Shown: positions 29,481 through 40,549 of the stretch, in pieces | Layout: every line of letters starts with the position of its first letter | Numbering within the stretch: the first letter of the stretch is position 1 | Source: Vanilla planifolia | Lineage: Eukaryota; Streptophyta; Magnoliopsida; Asparagales; Orchidaceae | Assembly (NCBI GenBank): GCA_023846275.1 | Contig: JAIUJO010000071.1 | Location: 248,001-312,000 of the forward strand | Direction of reading: 5' to 3' | DNA length: 64,000 nucleotides | Notes under the pieces: model-generated | Databases searched by the model: none | Told to the model about the DNA's origin: nothing | What the model saw: the letters and a program-made list of their open reading frames with translations, nothing else | Position numbers and translations under genes: made by a program

Positions 29481-29689
29481 ACCTAAATCTTCATTTTGTT
29501 CTATACGTATTACTACATAAATTAAATAAATATTAACTTCTTAATCATAAAATATAACTCTTACTTGCTTAGTTTATATTCTTTCTTGTACACATAATTT
29601 CTAAGTATATTATTTCTAACTTATGAATGTTTTCAATACATCATATCTCCAAACCACAATTATGGAGACAACTTATGTTAATATTTTTA

Positions 29690-31150
29690 TTATTTAACAT
29701 TGGGAACCCAAGCAAGCTTGGATTGGATATTAATATTCACAACAAAAGAATTCATAATATCAATTTTAATTACTGATTTGAAACATGATTTTAAAGAAGA
29801 AAAGTTCTTAATTTTACAATCCTTGATGGTATGCCATTTTTTTATAATAATAAAATTGTGTATTATTTGAAAAGTTTTGCATGTATTTAAAATTACACAT
29901 ATCATTATGTTTAGAAAAGTAAACACCTTGTGAAGTATTAGAAAAGTTTGCATGTTTAGGAAAGCAGATTTTTATTTTTAAACTAGTAATTTCCACTTTC
30001 AAAAAAGAATTCTCAATAATCATTGAAATTGTTTCATCACAAATTTGAAGCATTTTTTTTTCTTGTTCTCATCTTGTTTCATAAAACAAATCTCAAAGAT
30101 CAATATTTTCTTTGTAAAACTTTTTTAATGTTTAATGTACACACATTAAAGAAGTTAAATTACTAATAAATTCTGTGTAATTATTTTTACGAACATCATA
30201 AGGCCAAGAGCTTACCTCATTGTCTTCTTTTTTACTAAATGTGCTTCAATCAACATTTGCCATGAAGCACAAAATCCCTTCGTTCTTACTATTTGAAGTT
30301 GTAGGGTTAGAATCTTCTAAAGCACTCCAAGTAGCTTGAAAGGCTTTCATCTTCTTTATTCTATTCTATTTCTCATATTTTCTTTTAGTGTTTGTGAGTT
30401 GTGGACAATCTCGTATAATATGGCTCGTTTAACCATAATTATAATACCTTGGTGCCTTTAGCTTCTCCCTTCTTTTCTTTTTTTTCTTATATACAAAACT
30501 TTTTGTCAAATTTTTTGCTAAGCTTTTAATTTGAAAATTTACGTCTTCCTCCAAATCAATAAAAGAGATGGATATAATCTGAATCTAAATCTTCCTTTCA
30601 TGCTTTAAATGCCAATGGTTTCTCTTTTCTTGCCTCATGCTTTGGCTTGCAAATAGAATTCTGTTCTTCAACTCCTCTATTCATCTCAATTTTTGTTGTT
30701 AATAATTTTCCTAGTAGTTCATCCAATGGACCCTTATTTTTATCTTCGAGTGTCTTTATTATCATAATAAAGAGGATCATAATCTTTGGATAAATTCCTT
30801 AGTACCCTTTTTACAAGATCTTTATTAAAAAGTACTTTTCCAAGATTTGCTAATCCATTAGTAATATTAGTGATTTGAATAAACATCTTATTGTAATTTC
30901 TCTTGAATCTATTTTATATAGCTTATAACCATGTGTAAGAATATTTAAATTTAATTTCTTTTACTTGCGAAGTTCTTCATAAGTAATTTTTGATTTTTTT
31001 TCCCAAACTTTATGTGTGGTATAAAAAATCATAACTTGATTAAATTCACTTGGAGACATACTATAATGAAGGTACTTTAGTACTCTTGTATTAAGCTATG
31101 TCATTCTTCTTTGATCACTACTAAATTCACTAAAAGACTTCATTTTATTT
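29690..31150 (-). pseudogene. Gag remnant (copy 1)
   Basis: Gag packages the element RNA. Visible parts from right to left: MSPSEFNQV and KVWEKKSKITYEELRK (about 31070-30960), MFIQITNITNGLANLGKVLF (about 30890), DYDPL, LDELLGKLLTTKIEMN (inside 30598-30780), then the first CCHC knuckle at 30405-30446, where both leading Cys are Tyr (TAT) and a stop follows, but His and the last Cys remain. Next come KAFQATWSALEDSN and LCFMANVD, typical of SIRE-type plant Gag, a Lys-rich coiled region, and a second degenerate knuckle (HTIKDC, about 29830) ending in KLAWVP at 29693. The N-terminal part of the family domain was not found. About 360 bp of noncoding leader separate it from the primer site. Confidence 0.85.
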
Positions 31151-31512
31151 ATTCATACCTCTATGTAAATCATATGATCTAGTAAGTACTTTCTAGTGTT
31201 CTAAATCAATTGAAAGAACAAAAGTTTTAAATAAATTTTTCTAATATAGATAAAAACTCACCCATGAATAATGGTGGGTAAACTAAAGAAGATCCTTCAT
31301 CAAGTGTCACAAACAATATTAATAGTGAATGAAGATATTAAAAAATTAAGAAGTAATTAATAAACAAGTATTTTGGAGAGCATGCAAAAATGATAAAAGA
31401 GAGATTTAAATTAGTATGAAATGAAAATGATAATTAAGAAAACTAAACAAAATAATTAAAAAGGACAAGATGGATCATCCAAGTGATTTTACACACTTCT
31501 TATAGGAAACTT

Positions 31513-31524
31513 GGACTAATACTA
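31513..31524 (-). other. Degenerate primer-binding site (copy 1)
   Basis: The minus strand reads CAATTAGTATTAGTCCAAG. It aligns with the usual plant copia context CAAT-TGGTATCAGAGCC, complementary to initiator tRNA-Met, with one G-to-A, one C-to-T and small losses. CA then AAT precede it, as expected for an LTR end. Cognates: 38508-38519, 45469-45480, 52426-52437, 58850-58861. Confidence 0.6.
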
Positions 31525-31526
31525 AT

Positions 31527-32633
31527 TGAAATAAAAACTAGTGTACGAATCTCATAAGAGGGGGGTTAATTGCATACTTAGAAATAAATTTTTTTATTTT
31601 AAAGTAATTTATTTCTCAAAACTAATTTTATATTTATAAAAAGTATTGACTATATATATATTATTTTTAAAAATAATAAGAAAAATGGAGATAAAAATTA
31701 AATTGAGATACAAGGATTTTTAGATGATTCAGTTCAAATTAAGACCTACAGATCCCCCCAATTGAGATCAAGAAAAAACACCACTAATAAAAGGTTACAA
31801 TTTGAGGTTTTTTTTTATAGTTCTTCTCCAACCTACTAATGTTTACTAGTTCAACCATAACCTAAGCTTTTATGAGTTCAATCTTAACTTAATTTTTTTA
31901 TGAGATTAAATCAAACTTGAGTTTTTAAGAATGTCAAGCCACCAAACTAAATAGAAAAGAAAATACAACAAGTTGAAAAAAATTCAATAAATTTATATAC
32001 CTTCTTATATTATAGTTTAATGGAACAAGCTACAATGAGCTAAAATATAAGCAAAGAAATGAGAATTTAAAAGTTTAGGCCTACAAGGATTGTTGGAAAA
32101 TCTTGATGATTGAGAAGGAGATGTAGTTAGTTACTACTAGTAGAATTTATGCCAATAGAATATTAAGCAGTGCTTTGTTAAGATCTCAAAGTTTCATTCA
32201 AGTTCATTAGTTATTCTATTTATAATGGTTAGGTTATTTATAAAAAAATTTTGATTCTAGGTGTTAGAATGTGCAGAAAGCTATTTGAAAAATTATTGCC
32301 AAAAAAACTTTAAAATGTTTTTACGAATATGCTAAAATATTTTTTTTAAAAATGGCTAATGCAATGACTAAATAATTAATAATTAGGTAGGATAGACTTG
32401 GGTCATTGGACCTGAATGAAGGTCATACAAATCATGAGATCCAATGTTAAATGAAGTAGAGGAGAGCTCCAATATGCAATCATCACAATATATGATTAGA
32501 TGGTGCCTGGTGGTCCCAATTTTGGATGTAGATAGGCACAAGGGATTTTGTCCCACATTACAAATAAAGATAAGCATTTTGATTTCATAATTTTTTTGCA
32601 TAAGAGTAGTATTCAAAGCTTAATTTGGGCTGG
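31527..32633 (-). repeat. LTR-like segment between copies 1 and 2
   Basis: About 1.1 kb lying between a polypurine tract and a primer site, the position of an LTR. On the minus strand it holds a TATAAATAG box, a TTAACCCCCCTCTTATGAG segment near its 3' end (a C-rich patch common just inside plant copia LTR ends) and a terminal CA. A clean TG at the 5' end next to the polypurine tract was not found, so the left boundary in element sense is uncertain. Only one such segment occurs per 7-kb unit, so it serves as 3' LTR of copy 2 and 5' LTR of copy 1. Confidence 0.6.
32216..32224 (-). promoter_or_regulatory. TATA box in LTR-like segment (copy 1)
   Basis: TATAAATAG on the minus strand, about 690 bp before the LTR-like 3' end, well placed for an LTR promoter. 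It is identical at 39213-39221, 46174-46182, 53131-53139 and 59555-59563. Promoter activity is inference only. Confidence 0.5.
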
Positions 32634-32643
32634 CTCCCCCTTT
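32634..32643 (-). other. Polypurine tract AAAGGGGGAG
   Basis: The minus strand reads CACAAAGGGGGAGCC. Copia elements of this lineage start plus-strand DNA synthesis at such a tract next to the 3' LTR. It is kept at 39627-39636, 46588-46597, 53545-53554 and 59969-59978. In element sense it belongs to copy 2. Confidence 0.6.
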
Positions 32644-33552
32644 GTGTGCTCGAGAATTCATCCCCTCGGTGTACTGATAACATAAAGGTTTGTGCGAGTC
32701 AACTAATAAACTACTTAGTTCGAGTGCTACCTGACTTCACCCATTGTCTTACCCCATTCTATTCAAGAATTCATCTTTAGCTAGAATGGGCTCGACTAGA
32801 TTTGGTTTCGACTATTTTCAAACCCAAAGCTTGTGAGTGACTGCTTGGGCATGCCTAGCCCAAGAAGCTTTACCCTTGGGCACAAGTTGGGATGTGGTAG
32901 AAATATATATATATATAGATATATATTAGTTTAATCCATGCTTAGTAAGCAAACTAACTTTTAATTTGACAAGGATAGAATTTAATAAAGAAATGGGTAA
33001 TGAGATTAAAAAACGAATCTTATTCATTTGCTAAATAAAGAAGATGATTGAAAAATTTTATGCTCAAAGTGATTTGAAATTGATACAAAATTAGAGTGTC
33101 TTAAAATCAACAAGCTAATATTCTATTTCATATAAACAAAAATTATTAACGCTTTAGTGCATATGTCTTCAATCTTTGAAACTTGTTAAATACTCAAAGG
33201 TTATTTGAAGACTATTGATTCACCATCTTAAATGGTGCATGGCTTGTTCATTAATAATTATACTTGATTCACACTAAACAAACCCATTAGAATAAAATGT
33301 TAAATATTTAATACTTGACTTATCGAATACAAAGGTGACCTGATGGTACTTGTAAGAATATTTGATCTCATGGTTTTGTTTTAAAAATTAAATATATATG
33401 CTCACCCTTACTTCATGCTCACTTTACTAAATTCTATCTCTCACTTATCTAAACAAGAATCATTCACTCCTTTTGACACCATAAAAAATGGATGTGTAAT
33501 TTATATAAATTACACCTAATTGTTTTCTAATGATTTGAAATAACTTTGTTGG
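32644..33552 (-). other. 3' noncoding segment of copy 2 element
   Basis: About 0.9 kb between the RNase H end and the polypurine tract, with no open frame of note and no envelope-like gene seen. The part 32644-32900 is less AT-rich than the rest of the unit and holds an inverted repeat, CTTGGGC at 32844-32850 and GCCCAAG at 32858-32864, with a 7-base loop. An (AT)7 microsatellite lies at 32903-32916. The remainder to 33552 is AT-rich and featureless. Confidence 0.6.
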
Positions 33553-36471
33553 AATGACTTAGTAAATATGTTGACCAATTCTTATTGGTAGGAACATATT
33601 TAAATTCTATTAAGCCTTTGGCTTCTTGATCTCTCATAAAATGATATTTTATCGATGTGCTCGGTCCTAAAATGATGAACTTGATTCTATGTTAAGGCCA
33701 AGGAAGTGGTAGTATTAATTCAAATTGGAATATATGAGAGATATAAAGCATAATCATCAAGTTATTGTCTTAACCATAATACTAGGGCAACACAACTCTT
33801 GGCTATTACATGGTTTTTGTGGTCGATAGGGATATGCAATTTTGCTTCTTACTTAACCATGAAATTAGACAATTTCTTAGGAATTTTCATATACCTAAGG
33901 TACTTTTCTTATTTACCGTAACACCTACAAAGTTTGAATCTATGTAATCTATAAGATCACTTCAAAAAATATTTTTATTGTATTACACACTAGAATTCAT
34001 TGTACATTTTAAATGCTTGAAAGTTAATTTTACTATCATTATATGGCTTTCCTTAGGATTTGATTAGAATCTAGTATATAAGCCAACGCTAAAAATTTAT
34101 CTAATCTACTTTTTGTGAGATATAGTAATGTTCGAATAAGATCTCCATAAAGTTTTTGATTAATTGGTTTCCTAATTTTATCAAATGCCAAATGGATTAA
34201 TTGATTTATTAGAATCTTTCTATGTTTCATATTTTTATAGCCAAATTTCTTGAATAATTCTTTTAAATACTTAGTTTGAGTAATACAAACCTTATCTTTT
34301 AAATTCTTAATTCGTAATCCTAAGAAAAGTTCATCTTACCCATCATACACATCTCAAACTCTGGTGTCATTAAGTAGCTAAATTCATTATACATATTTTA
34401 ATTTATGCTTTCAAACATTATTTCATCAATATAAACTTTTACAAGCAATAAATTATCATTTAAGTATTTTTGGAATAATATGGCATCCACTTTTCCTTTC
34501 CTAGAACCACTATTAATGAGATAACTGCTCAATCTATGATACCTTGCATGGGGAGCTTGCTTAAGCTAGTAAAGTGTCTTCTTAAGCTTATATACATAAT
34601 CACCATGTGCATGAGTCACAAAATTAGTGGGTTATTCTACATTCATATATTCTTTTATTATCTCTTTTAAAAATTTACTTTTTACATCCATTTAAAATAT
34701 TTTCAAATTTTTATGACAAGAATATATTAAGAGAAGTTTAATACCTTTAATCTTTTTATAGGTGAAAATGACTCCTCAAAATCTATTCGTTCAACTTGAT
34801 TATAACCCTTAGTAACAAGTTTAGTTTTGTTTTTAATGGTCACTCTATTTTCCTTAAATTTATTTGAATACCCATTTGGTTCCAATTACTTATTAAACAC
34901 TAGACTTATGAACTAATTTGCATAATTTGTTTCTTTCAAATTGATCTAATTTTTCATTCATTGCTTGAACCTAGTAGTCATCCTTAAGTGAATCTTCTAT
35001 AGATACTAATTTTATGAAAGATACAAATGCACCATGACTAATTTCTTTCATAAAAGCTCTTGTGTTAACAATTTGATTAACATCTCCTATTATTAATTCT
35101 TTTGGTTGTGAATCTTGATACTTCCAACCTTTAGGCAATTGATGACTAATCTTTTCTCCTTTTTTACTTTCAATTTTTTCTTCATCCTCTTTTAAGTCTA
35201 AGTTTTTTAAAGACTTTATCTCTTCATGAAATTTTTTATTATTTATCTCTTGAATAGACTCATAAAATATTACATGCATTATCTCCTTTACTTTTTTGAG
35301 TTTCTATGTTATAAATTCTATAGGCATTCCTATGAAAAGAGTATCCAAATAGAATTCTTATATTTACTTTTTCATCAAACTTATTCATGTTGAGTCTTTT
35401 ATTATTAAGAAGGGTACATTTACACCCAAAATATATGAAAGTAGCTAACATTTGGCCCCTTATTTGTAAAACATTACTAAGAAGTTTTCTTAAGTATTGG
35501 CCTTAAAAAATTAATTCTATTTATAATATAAAAATTTTTATTATTTTCCTCCACCCAAAGATTCTTTGGTAGACTGCATCTAGCCAACATTGTTCTACCA
35601 ATTTCTACGAAGTTTTTATTCTTTCATTATACAATCCCATTTTGTTAAGGTATATAAGGACATATAAATTGATGTTTGATTCTCTTTCCTTTGCAATAAT
35701 CATAGAAATCATTATTCCTAAATTCACAACTATTACCACTTTGTATACAAGTAAATTTGAGATTGGTTTGTTTTTTTATCTTTTTTATTAAATTAATAAA
35801 ATTTTCAAAGGTCTCACCCTTACTCTTAAGAAATACAACACATGCATATCTAAAAACGTCATTAATAGTCACAAATCCACATTTCTTTACACCTAAAGTC
35901 AAGAGTGTATGGGAACAAAGAGGTCTAAACAAACTCCCTAAAGGTCTACTAATGGTTAAGCCATCTTTTAATTTAGAGGAAGATTTAACTTGCTTTCCTT
36001 TTTGACATGATTCACATTTTTTTTCAATTAGTTTTGTTTGGTTTAGGAAGATCTCTACCTATATTTAAATTTCTTATTTTCTTTATAATAAAATAGCTAC
36101 ATGACTTAGTCTCCTATGCTATAAATTATTCTCATTTAAATGTGTAACAAGATACTCTAGTCTTTTAACTTCTAGTTGATCAAACTTAATCATATAAATG
36201 TCACTTTATCTTCTATCAAATAGTAATACATAATCATCTATTGATTTTTTGTAATATTGAGTATCCAAATTAACAAAATAACCATTATCATATAATTGTC
36301 TAATACTAATTAAATTAAATTCTAATCTATCATTAGGCATACCTATATTACCAATTCCAATTATCTTTTCTTAGAATTGTCCCTTAGTGTTACCCATTTA
36401 TTTGGTCAATATTCTATTGATACAAATTTTGATCTCTCTCTAGTCAAATGTCATGAGCATCTACTATCCAA
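33553..36471 (-). pseudogene. Pol remnant (copy 2)
   Basis: RNase H about 33553-33963, RT 34039-34890 with YIDE at 34422-34433, linker open for 102 codons at 34971-35279, integrase tail open at 35260-35451 (FGCKCTLLNNKRLN, a frame lost in copies with the 36-bp deletion), integrase core 35645-35932, GAG-pre-integrase to about 36319, and protease block at 36445-36471. An extra A in an A-run puts the integrase tail and linker in different frames. In the core, PLCSH replaces PLWTH of copy 1 and SGNSCEF replaces SDNSCEF, so copy 2 has also lost the second catalytic Asp. Stops in RT and protease match the other copies. Confidence 0.87.
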
Positions 36472-36688
36472 CACCCAAGACCTAAATCTTCATTTTGTTC
36501 TATACGTATTACTACATAAATTAAATAAATATTAACTTCTTAATCATAAAATATAACTCTTACTTGCTTAGTTTATATTCTTTCTTGTACACATAATTTC
36601 TAAGTATATTATTTCTAACTTATGAATGTTTTCAATACATCATATCTCCAAACCACAATTATGGAGACAACTTATGTTAATATTTTTA

Positions 36689-38150
36689 TTATTTAACTTT
36701 GGGAACCCAAGCAAGCTTAGATTGGATATTAATATTCACAACAAAAGAATTCATAATATCAATTTTAATTACTGATTTGAAACATGATTTCAAACAAGAA
36801 AAGTTCTTAATTTTACAATCCTTGATGGTATGCCATTTTTTTATAATAATAAAATTGTGTATTATTTGAAAAGTTTTGCATGTATATAAAATTACACATA
36901 TCATTATGTTTAGAAAAATAAACACCATGTGAAGTATTAGAAAAGTTTGCATGTTTAGGAAAGCAGATTTTTATTTTTAAACTAGTAATTTCCACTTTCA
37001 AAAAAGAATTCCCAATAATCATTGAAATTGTTTCATCACAAATTTGAAGCGTTTCTTTTTCTTGTTCTCATCTTGTTTCATAAAACAAATCTCAAAGATC
37101 AATATTTTCTTTGTAAAACTTTTTTAATGTTTAATGTACACACATTAAAGAAGTTAAATTACTAATAAATTCTGTGTAATTATTTTTACGAACATCATAA
37201 GGCCAAGAGCTTACCTCATTGTCTTCTTTTTTACTAAATGTGCTTCAATCAACATTTGCCATGAAGCACAAAATCCCTTCGTTCTTACTATTTGAAGTTG
37301 TAGGGTTAGAATCTTCTAAAGCACTCCAAGTAGCTTGAAAGGCTTTCATCTTCTTTATTCTATTCTATTTCTCATATTTTCTTTTAGTGTTTGTGAGTTG
37401 GGGACAATCTCGTATAATATGGCTCGTTTAACCATAATTATAATACCTTGGTGCCTTTAGCTTCTCCCTTCTTTTCTTTTTTTTTCTTATATACAAAACT
37501 TTTTGTCAAATTTTTTGCTAAGCTCTTAATTTGAAAATTTACGTCTTCCTCCAAATCAATAAAAGAGATGGATATAATCTGAATCTAAATCTTCCTTTCA
37601 TGCTTTAAATGCCAATGGCTTCTCTTTTCTTGCCTCATGCTTTGGCTTGCAAATAGAATTCGGTTCTTCAACTCCTCTATCCATCTCAATTTTTGTTGTT
37701 AATAATTTTCCTAGTAGTTCATCCAATGGACCTTATTTTTATCTTCGAGTGTCTTTATTATCATAATAAGAGGATCATAATCTTTGGTTAAAATCCTTAG
37801 TACCCTTTTTACAAGATCTGTATTAAAAAGTACTTTTCCAAGATTTGCTAATCCATTAGTAATATTAGTGATTTGAATAAACATCTTATTGTAATTTCTC
37901 TTGAATCTATTTTATATAGCTTATAACCATGTGTAAGAATATTTAATTTAATTTCTTTTACTTGCGAAGTTCTTCATAAGTAATTTTTGATTTTTTTCCC
38001 AAACTTTATGTGTGGTATAAAAATTCATAACTTGATTAAATTCACTTGGAGAGATACTATAATGAAGGTACTTTAGTACTCTTGTATTAAGCTATGTCAT
38101 TCTTCTTTGATCACTACTAAATTCACTAAAAGACTTCATTTCATTTATTC
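36689..38150 (-). pseudogene. Gag remnant (copy 2)
   Basis: Same domain order and same first-knuckle lesions (two Tyr for Cys and a stop) as copy 1. The second-knuckle stretch is open for 87 codons at 36689-36952. Differences from copy 1 include one fewer base in the GGACC run near 37731, which closes the 60-codon frame seen at that place in copy 1, and GAATTCGG near 37660. No functional start was found. Confidence 0.82.
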
Positions 38151-38521
38151 ATACCTCTATTTAAATCATATGATCTAGTAAGTACTTTCTAGTGTTCTAA
38201 ATCAATTGAAAGAACAAAAGTTTTAAATAAATTTTTCTAATATAAATAAAAACTCACCCATGAATAATGGTGGGTAAACTAAAGAAGATCCTTCATCAAG
38301 TGTCACAACAATATTAATAGTGAATGAAGATATTAAAAAATTAAGAAGTAATTAATAAACAAGTATTTTGGAGAGCATGCAAAAATGATAAAAGAGAGAT
38401 TTAAATTAGTATGAAATGAAAATGATAATTAAGAAAACTAAACAAAATAATTAAAAAGGACAAGATGGATCATCCAAGTGATTTTACACACTTCTTATAG
38501 GAAACTTGGACTAATACTAAT

Positions 38522-39626
38522 TGAAATAAAAACTAGTGTACGAATCTCATAAGAGGGGGGTTAATTGCATACTTAGAAATAAATTTTTTTATTTTTAAAG
38601 TAATTTATTTCTCAAAACTAATTTTATATTTATAAAAAGTATTGACTATATATATATTATTTTTAAAAATAATAAGAAAAATGGAAATAAAAATTAAATT
38701 GAGATACAAAGATTTTTAGATGATTCAGTTCAAATTAAGACCTACAGATCCCCCCAATTGAGATCAAGAAAAAACACCACTAATAAAAGGTTACAATTTG
38801 AGGTTTTTTCTTATAGTTCTTCTCCAACCTACTAATGTTTACTAGTTCAACCATAACCTAAGCTTTTATGAGTTCAATCTTAACTTAATTTTTTTATGAG
38901 ATTAAATCAAACTTGAGTTTTTACGAATGTCAAGCCACCAAACTAAATAGAAAAGAAAATACAACAAGTTGAAAAAAATTCAATAAATTTATATACCTTC
39001 TTATATTATAGTTTAATGGAACAAGCTACAATGAGCTAAAATATAAGCAAAGAAATGAGAATTTAAAAGTTTAGGCCTACAAGGATTTGTTGGAAAATCT
39101 TGATGATTGAGAAGGAGATGTAGTTAGTTACTACTAGTAGAATTTATGCCAATAGAATATTAAGCAGTGCTTTGTTAAGATCTCAAAGTTTCATTCAAGT
39201 TCATTAGTTATTCTATTTATAATGGTTAGGTATTTATAAAAAAATTTTGATTGTAGGTGTTAGAATGTGCAGAAAGCTATTTGAAAAATTATTGCTAAAT
39301 AACTTTAAATGTTTTTACGAATATGCTAAAATATTTTTTTTAAAAATGGCTAATGCAATGACTAAATAATTAATAATTAGGTAGGATAGACTTGGGTCAT
39401 TGGACCTGAATGAAGGTCATACAAATCATGAGATCCAATGTTAAATGAAGTCGAGGAGAGCTCCAATATGCAATCATCACAATATATGATTAGATGGTGC
39501 TGGTGCTCCCAATTTTGGATGTAGATAGGCACAAGGGATTTTGTCCCACATTACAAATAAAGATAAGCATTTGGATTTCATAATTTTTTTGCATAAGAGT
39601 AGTATTCAAAGCTTAATTTGGGCTGG
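38522..39626 (-). repeat. LTR-like segment between copies 2 and 3
   Basis: Cognate of the copy 1 LTR-like segment, with the same TATA box, C-rich patch and terminal CA. It reads GTGCTGGTGCTCCC and GAAGTCGAGG, as in copies 3 and 4. A one-base loss relative to copy 1 closes the 77-codon minus-strand frame present there. Confidence 0.58.
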
Positions 39627-39636
39627 CTCCCCCTTT

Positions 39637-40549
39637 GTGTGCTCGAGAATTCATCCCCTCGGTGTACTGATAACATAAAGGTTTGTGCGAGTCAACTAAT
39701 AAACTATTTAGTTCGAGTGCTACCTGACTTCACCCATTGTCTTACCCCATTCTATTCAAGAATTCATCTTTAGCTAGAATGGGCTCGACTAGATTTGGTT
39801 TCGACTATTTTCAAACCCAAAGCTTGTGAGTGACTGCTTGGGCATGCCTAGCCTAAGAAGCTTTACCCTTGGGCACAAGTTGGGATGTGGTAGAAATATA
39901 TATATATATATATAGATATATATTAGTTTAATCCATGCTTAGTAAGCAAACTAACTTTTAATTTGACAAGGATAGAATTTAATAAAGAAATGGGTAATGA
40001 GATTAAAAAACGAATCTTATTCATTTGCTAAATAAAGAAGATGATTGAAAAATTTGATGCTCAAAGTGATTTGAAATTGATACAAAATTAGAGTGTCTTA
40101 AAATCAACAAGCTAATATTCTATTTCATATAAAGAAAAATTATTAACGCTTTAGTGCATATGTCTTCAATCTTTGAAACTTGTTAAATACTCAAAGGTTA
40201 TTTGAAGACTATTGATTCACCATCTTCAATGGTGCATGGCTTGTTCATTAATAATTATACTTGATTCACACTAAACAAACCCATTAGAATAAAATGTTAA
40301 ATATTTAATACTTGACTTTTCGAATACAAAGGTGACCTGATGGTACTTGTAAGAATATTTGATCTCATGGTTTTGTTTTAAAAATTAAATATATATGCTC
40401 ACCCTTACTTCATGCTCACTTTACTAAATTCTATCTCTCACTTATCTAAACAAGAATCATTCACTCCTTTTGACACCATAAAAAATGGATGTGTAATTTA
40501 TATAAATTACACCTAATTGTTTTCTAATGATTTGAAATAACTTTGTTGG
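39637..40549 (-). other. 3' noncoding segment of copy 3 element
   Basis: Same content as 32644-33552. The hairpin arm here reads GCCTAAG, one base off, so the stem is broken in this copy. The AT microsatellite has nine repeats. Nothing coding seen. Confidence 0.55.

Larger units (their letters stand above)
26418..33380 (-). mobile_element. Array copy 1: decayed Ty1/copia (SIRE/Maximus-like)
   Basis: Leftmost unit, 6963 bp, truncated on its 3' side by the satellite junction. On the minus strand the order from right to left is LTR-like segment (32633-31527), primer site (31524-31513), gag (about 31150-29690), protease (about 29480-29380), GAG-pre-integrase and integrase (29320-28440), linker (28349-27930), RT (27926-27076), RNase H (27000-26590). 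PR-INT-RT-RH order is the copia arrangement. Copy 1 has the most private substitutions, for example CCATAAAAAAGGGATG near 26535, CTCAAATAAAATG near 26670 and CTGGTGGTCCCAA near 32505. It shares a 36-bp deletion with copies 3 and 4. Confidence 0.9.
33381..40377 (-). mobile_element. Array copy 2: decayed Ty1/copia
   Basis: Unit of 6997 bp, same plan as copy 1. It keeps the 36-bp segment (around 35298-35333) that is missing from copies 1, 3 and 4. It carries private changes such as GTGTTAAC near 35061, TTATTATTTTCC near 35539, GAAGCGTTTC near 37047 and TTGGGGAC near 37398. LTR-like segment 38522-39626, primer site 38508-38519, TATA 39213-39221, polypurine tract 39627-39636, (AT)9 at 39896-39913. 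Confidence 0.9.

Noticed and set aside
31513..31524. tRNA gene fragment
   Set aside because: The similarity is limited to the 3' end complement used as a primer site; no tRNA body is present on either strand.
32383..32616. 77-codon minus-strand frame in the LTR-like segment of copy 1
   Set aside because: Present only in copy 1; single-base differences close it in the other copies. It matches no protein I recognise and sits in LTR-like sequence.
32644..33552. Envelope-like gene between RNase H and the polypurine tract
   Set aside because: Some SIRE-type elements carry one, but here this 0.9-kb segment has no open frame or hydrophobic stretch of note.
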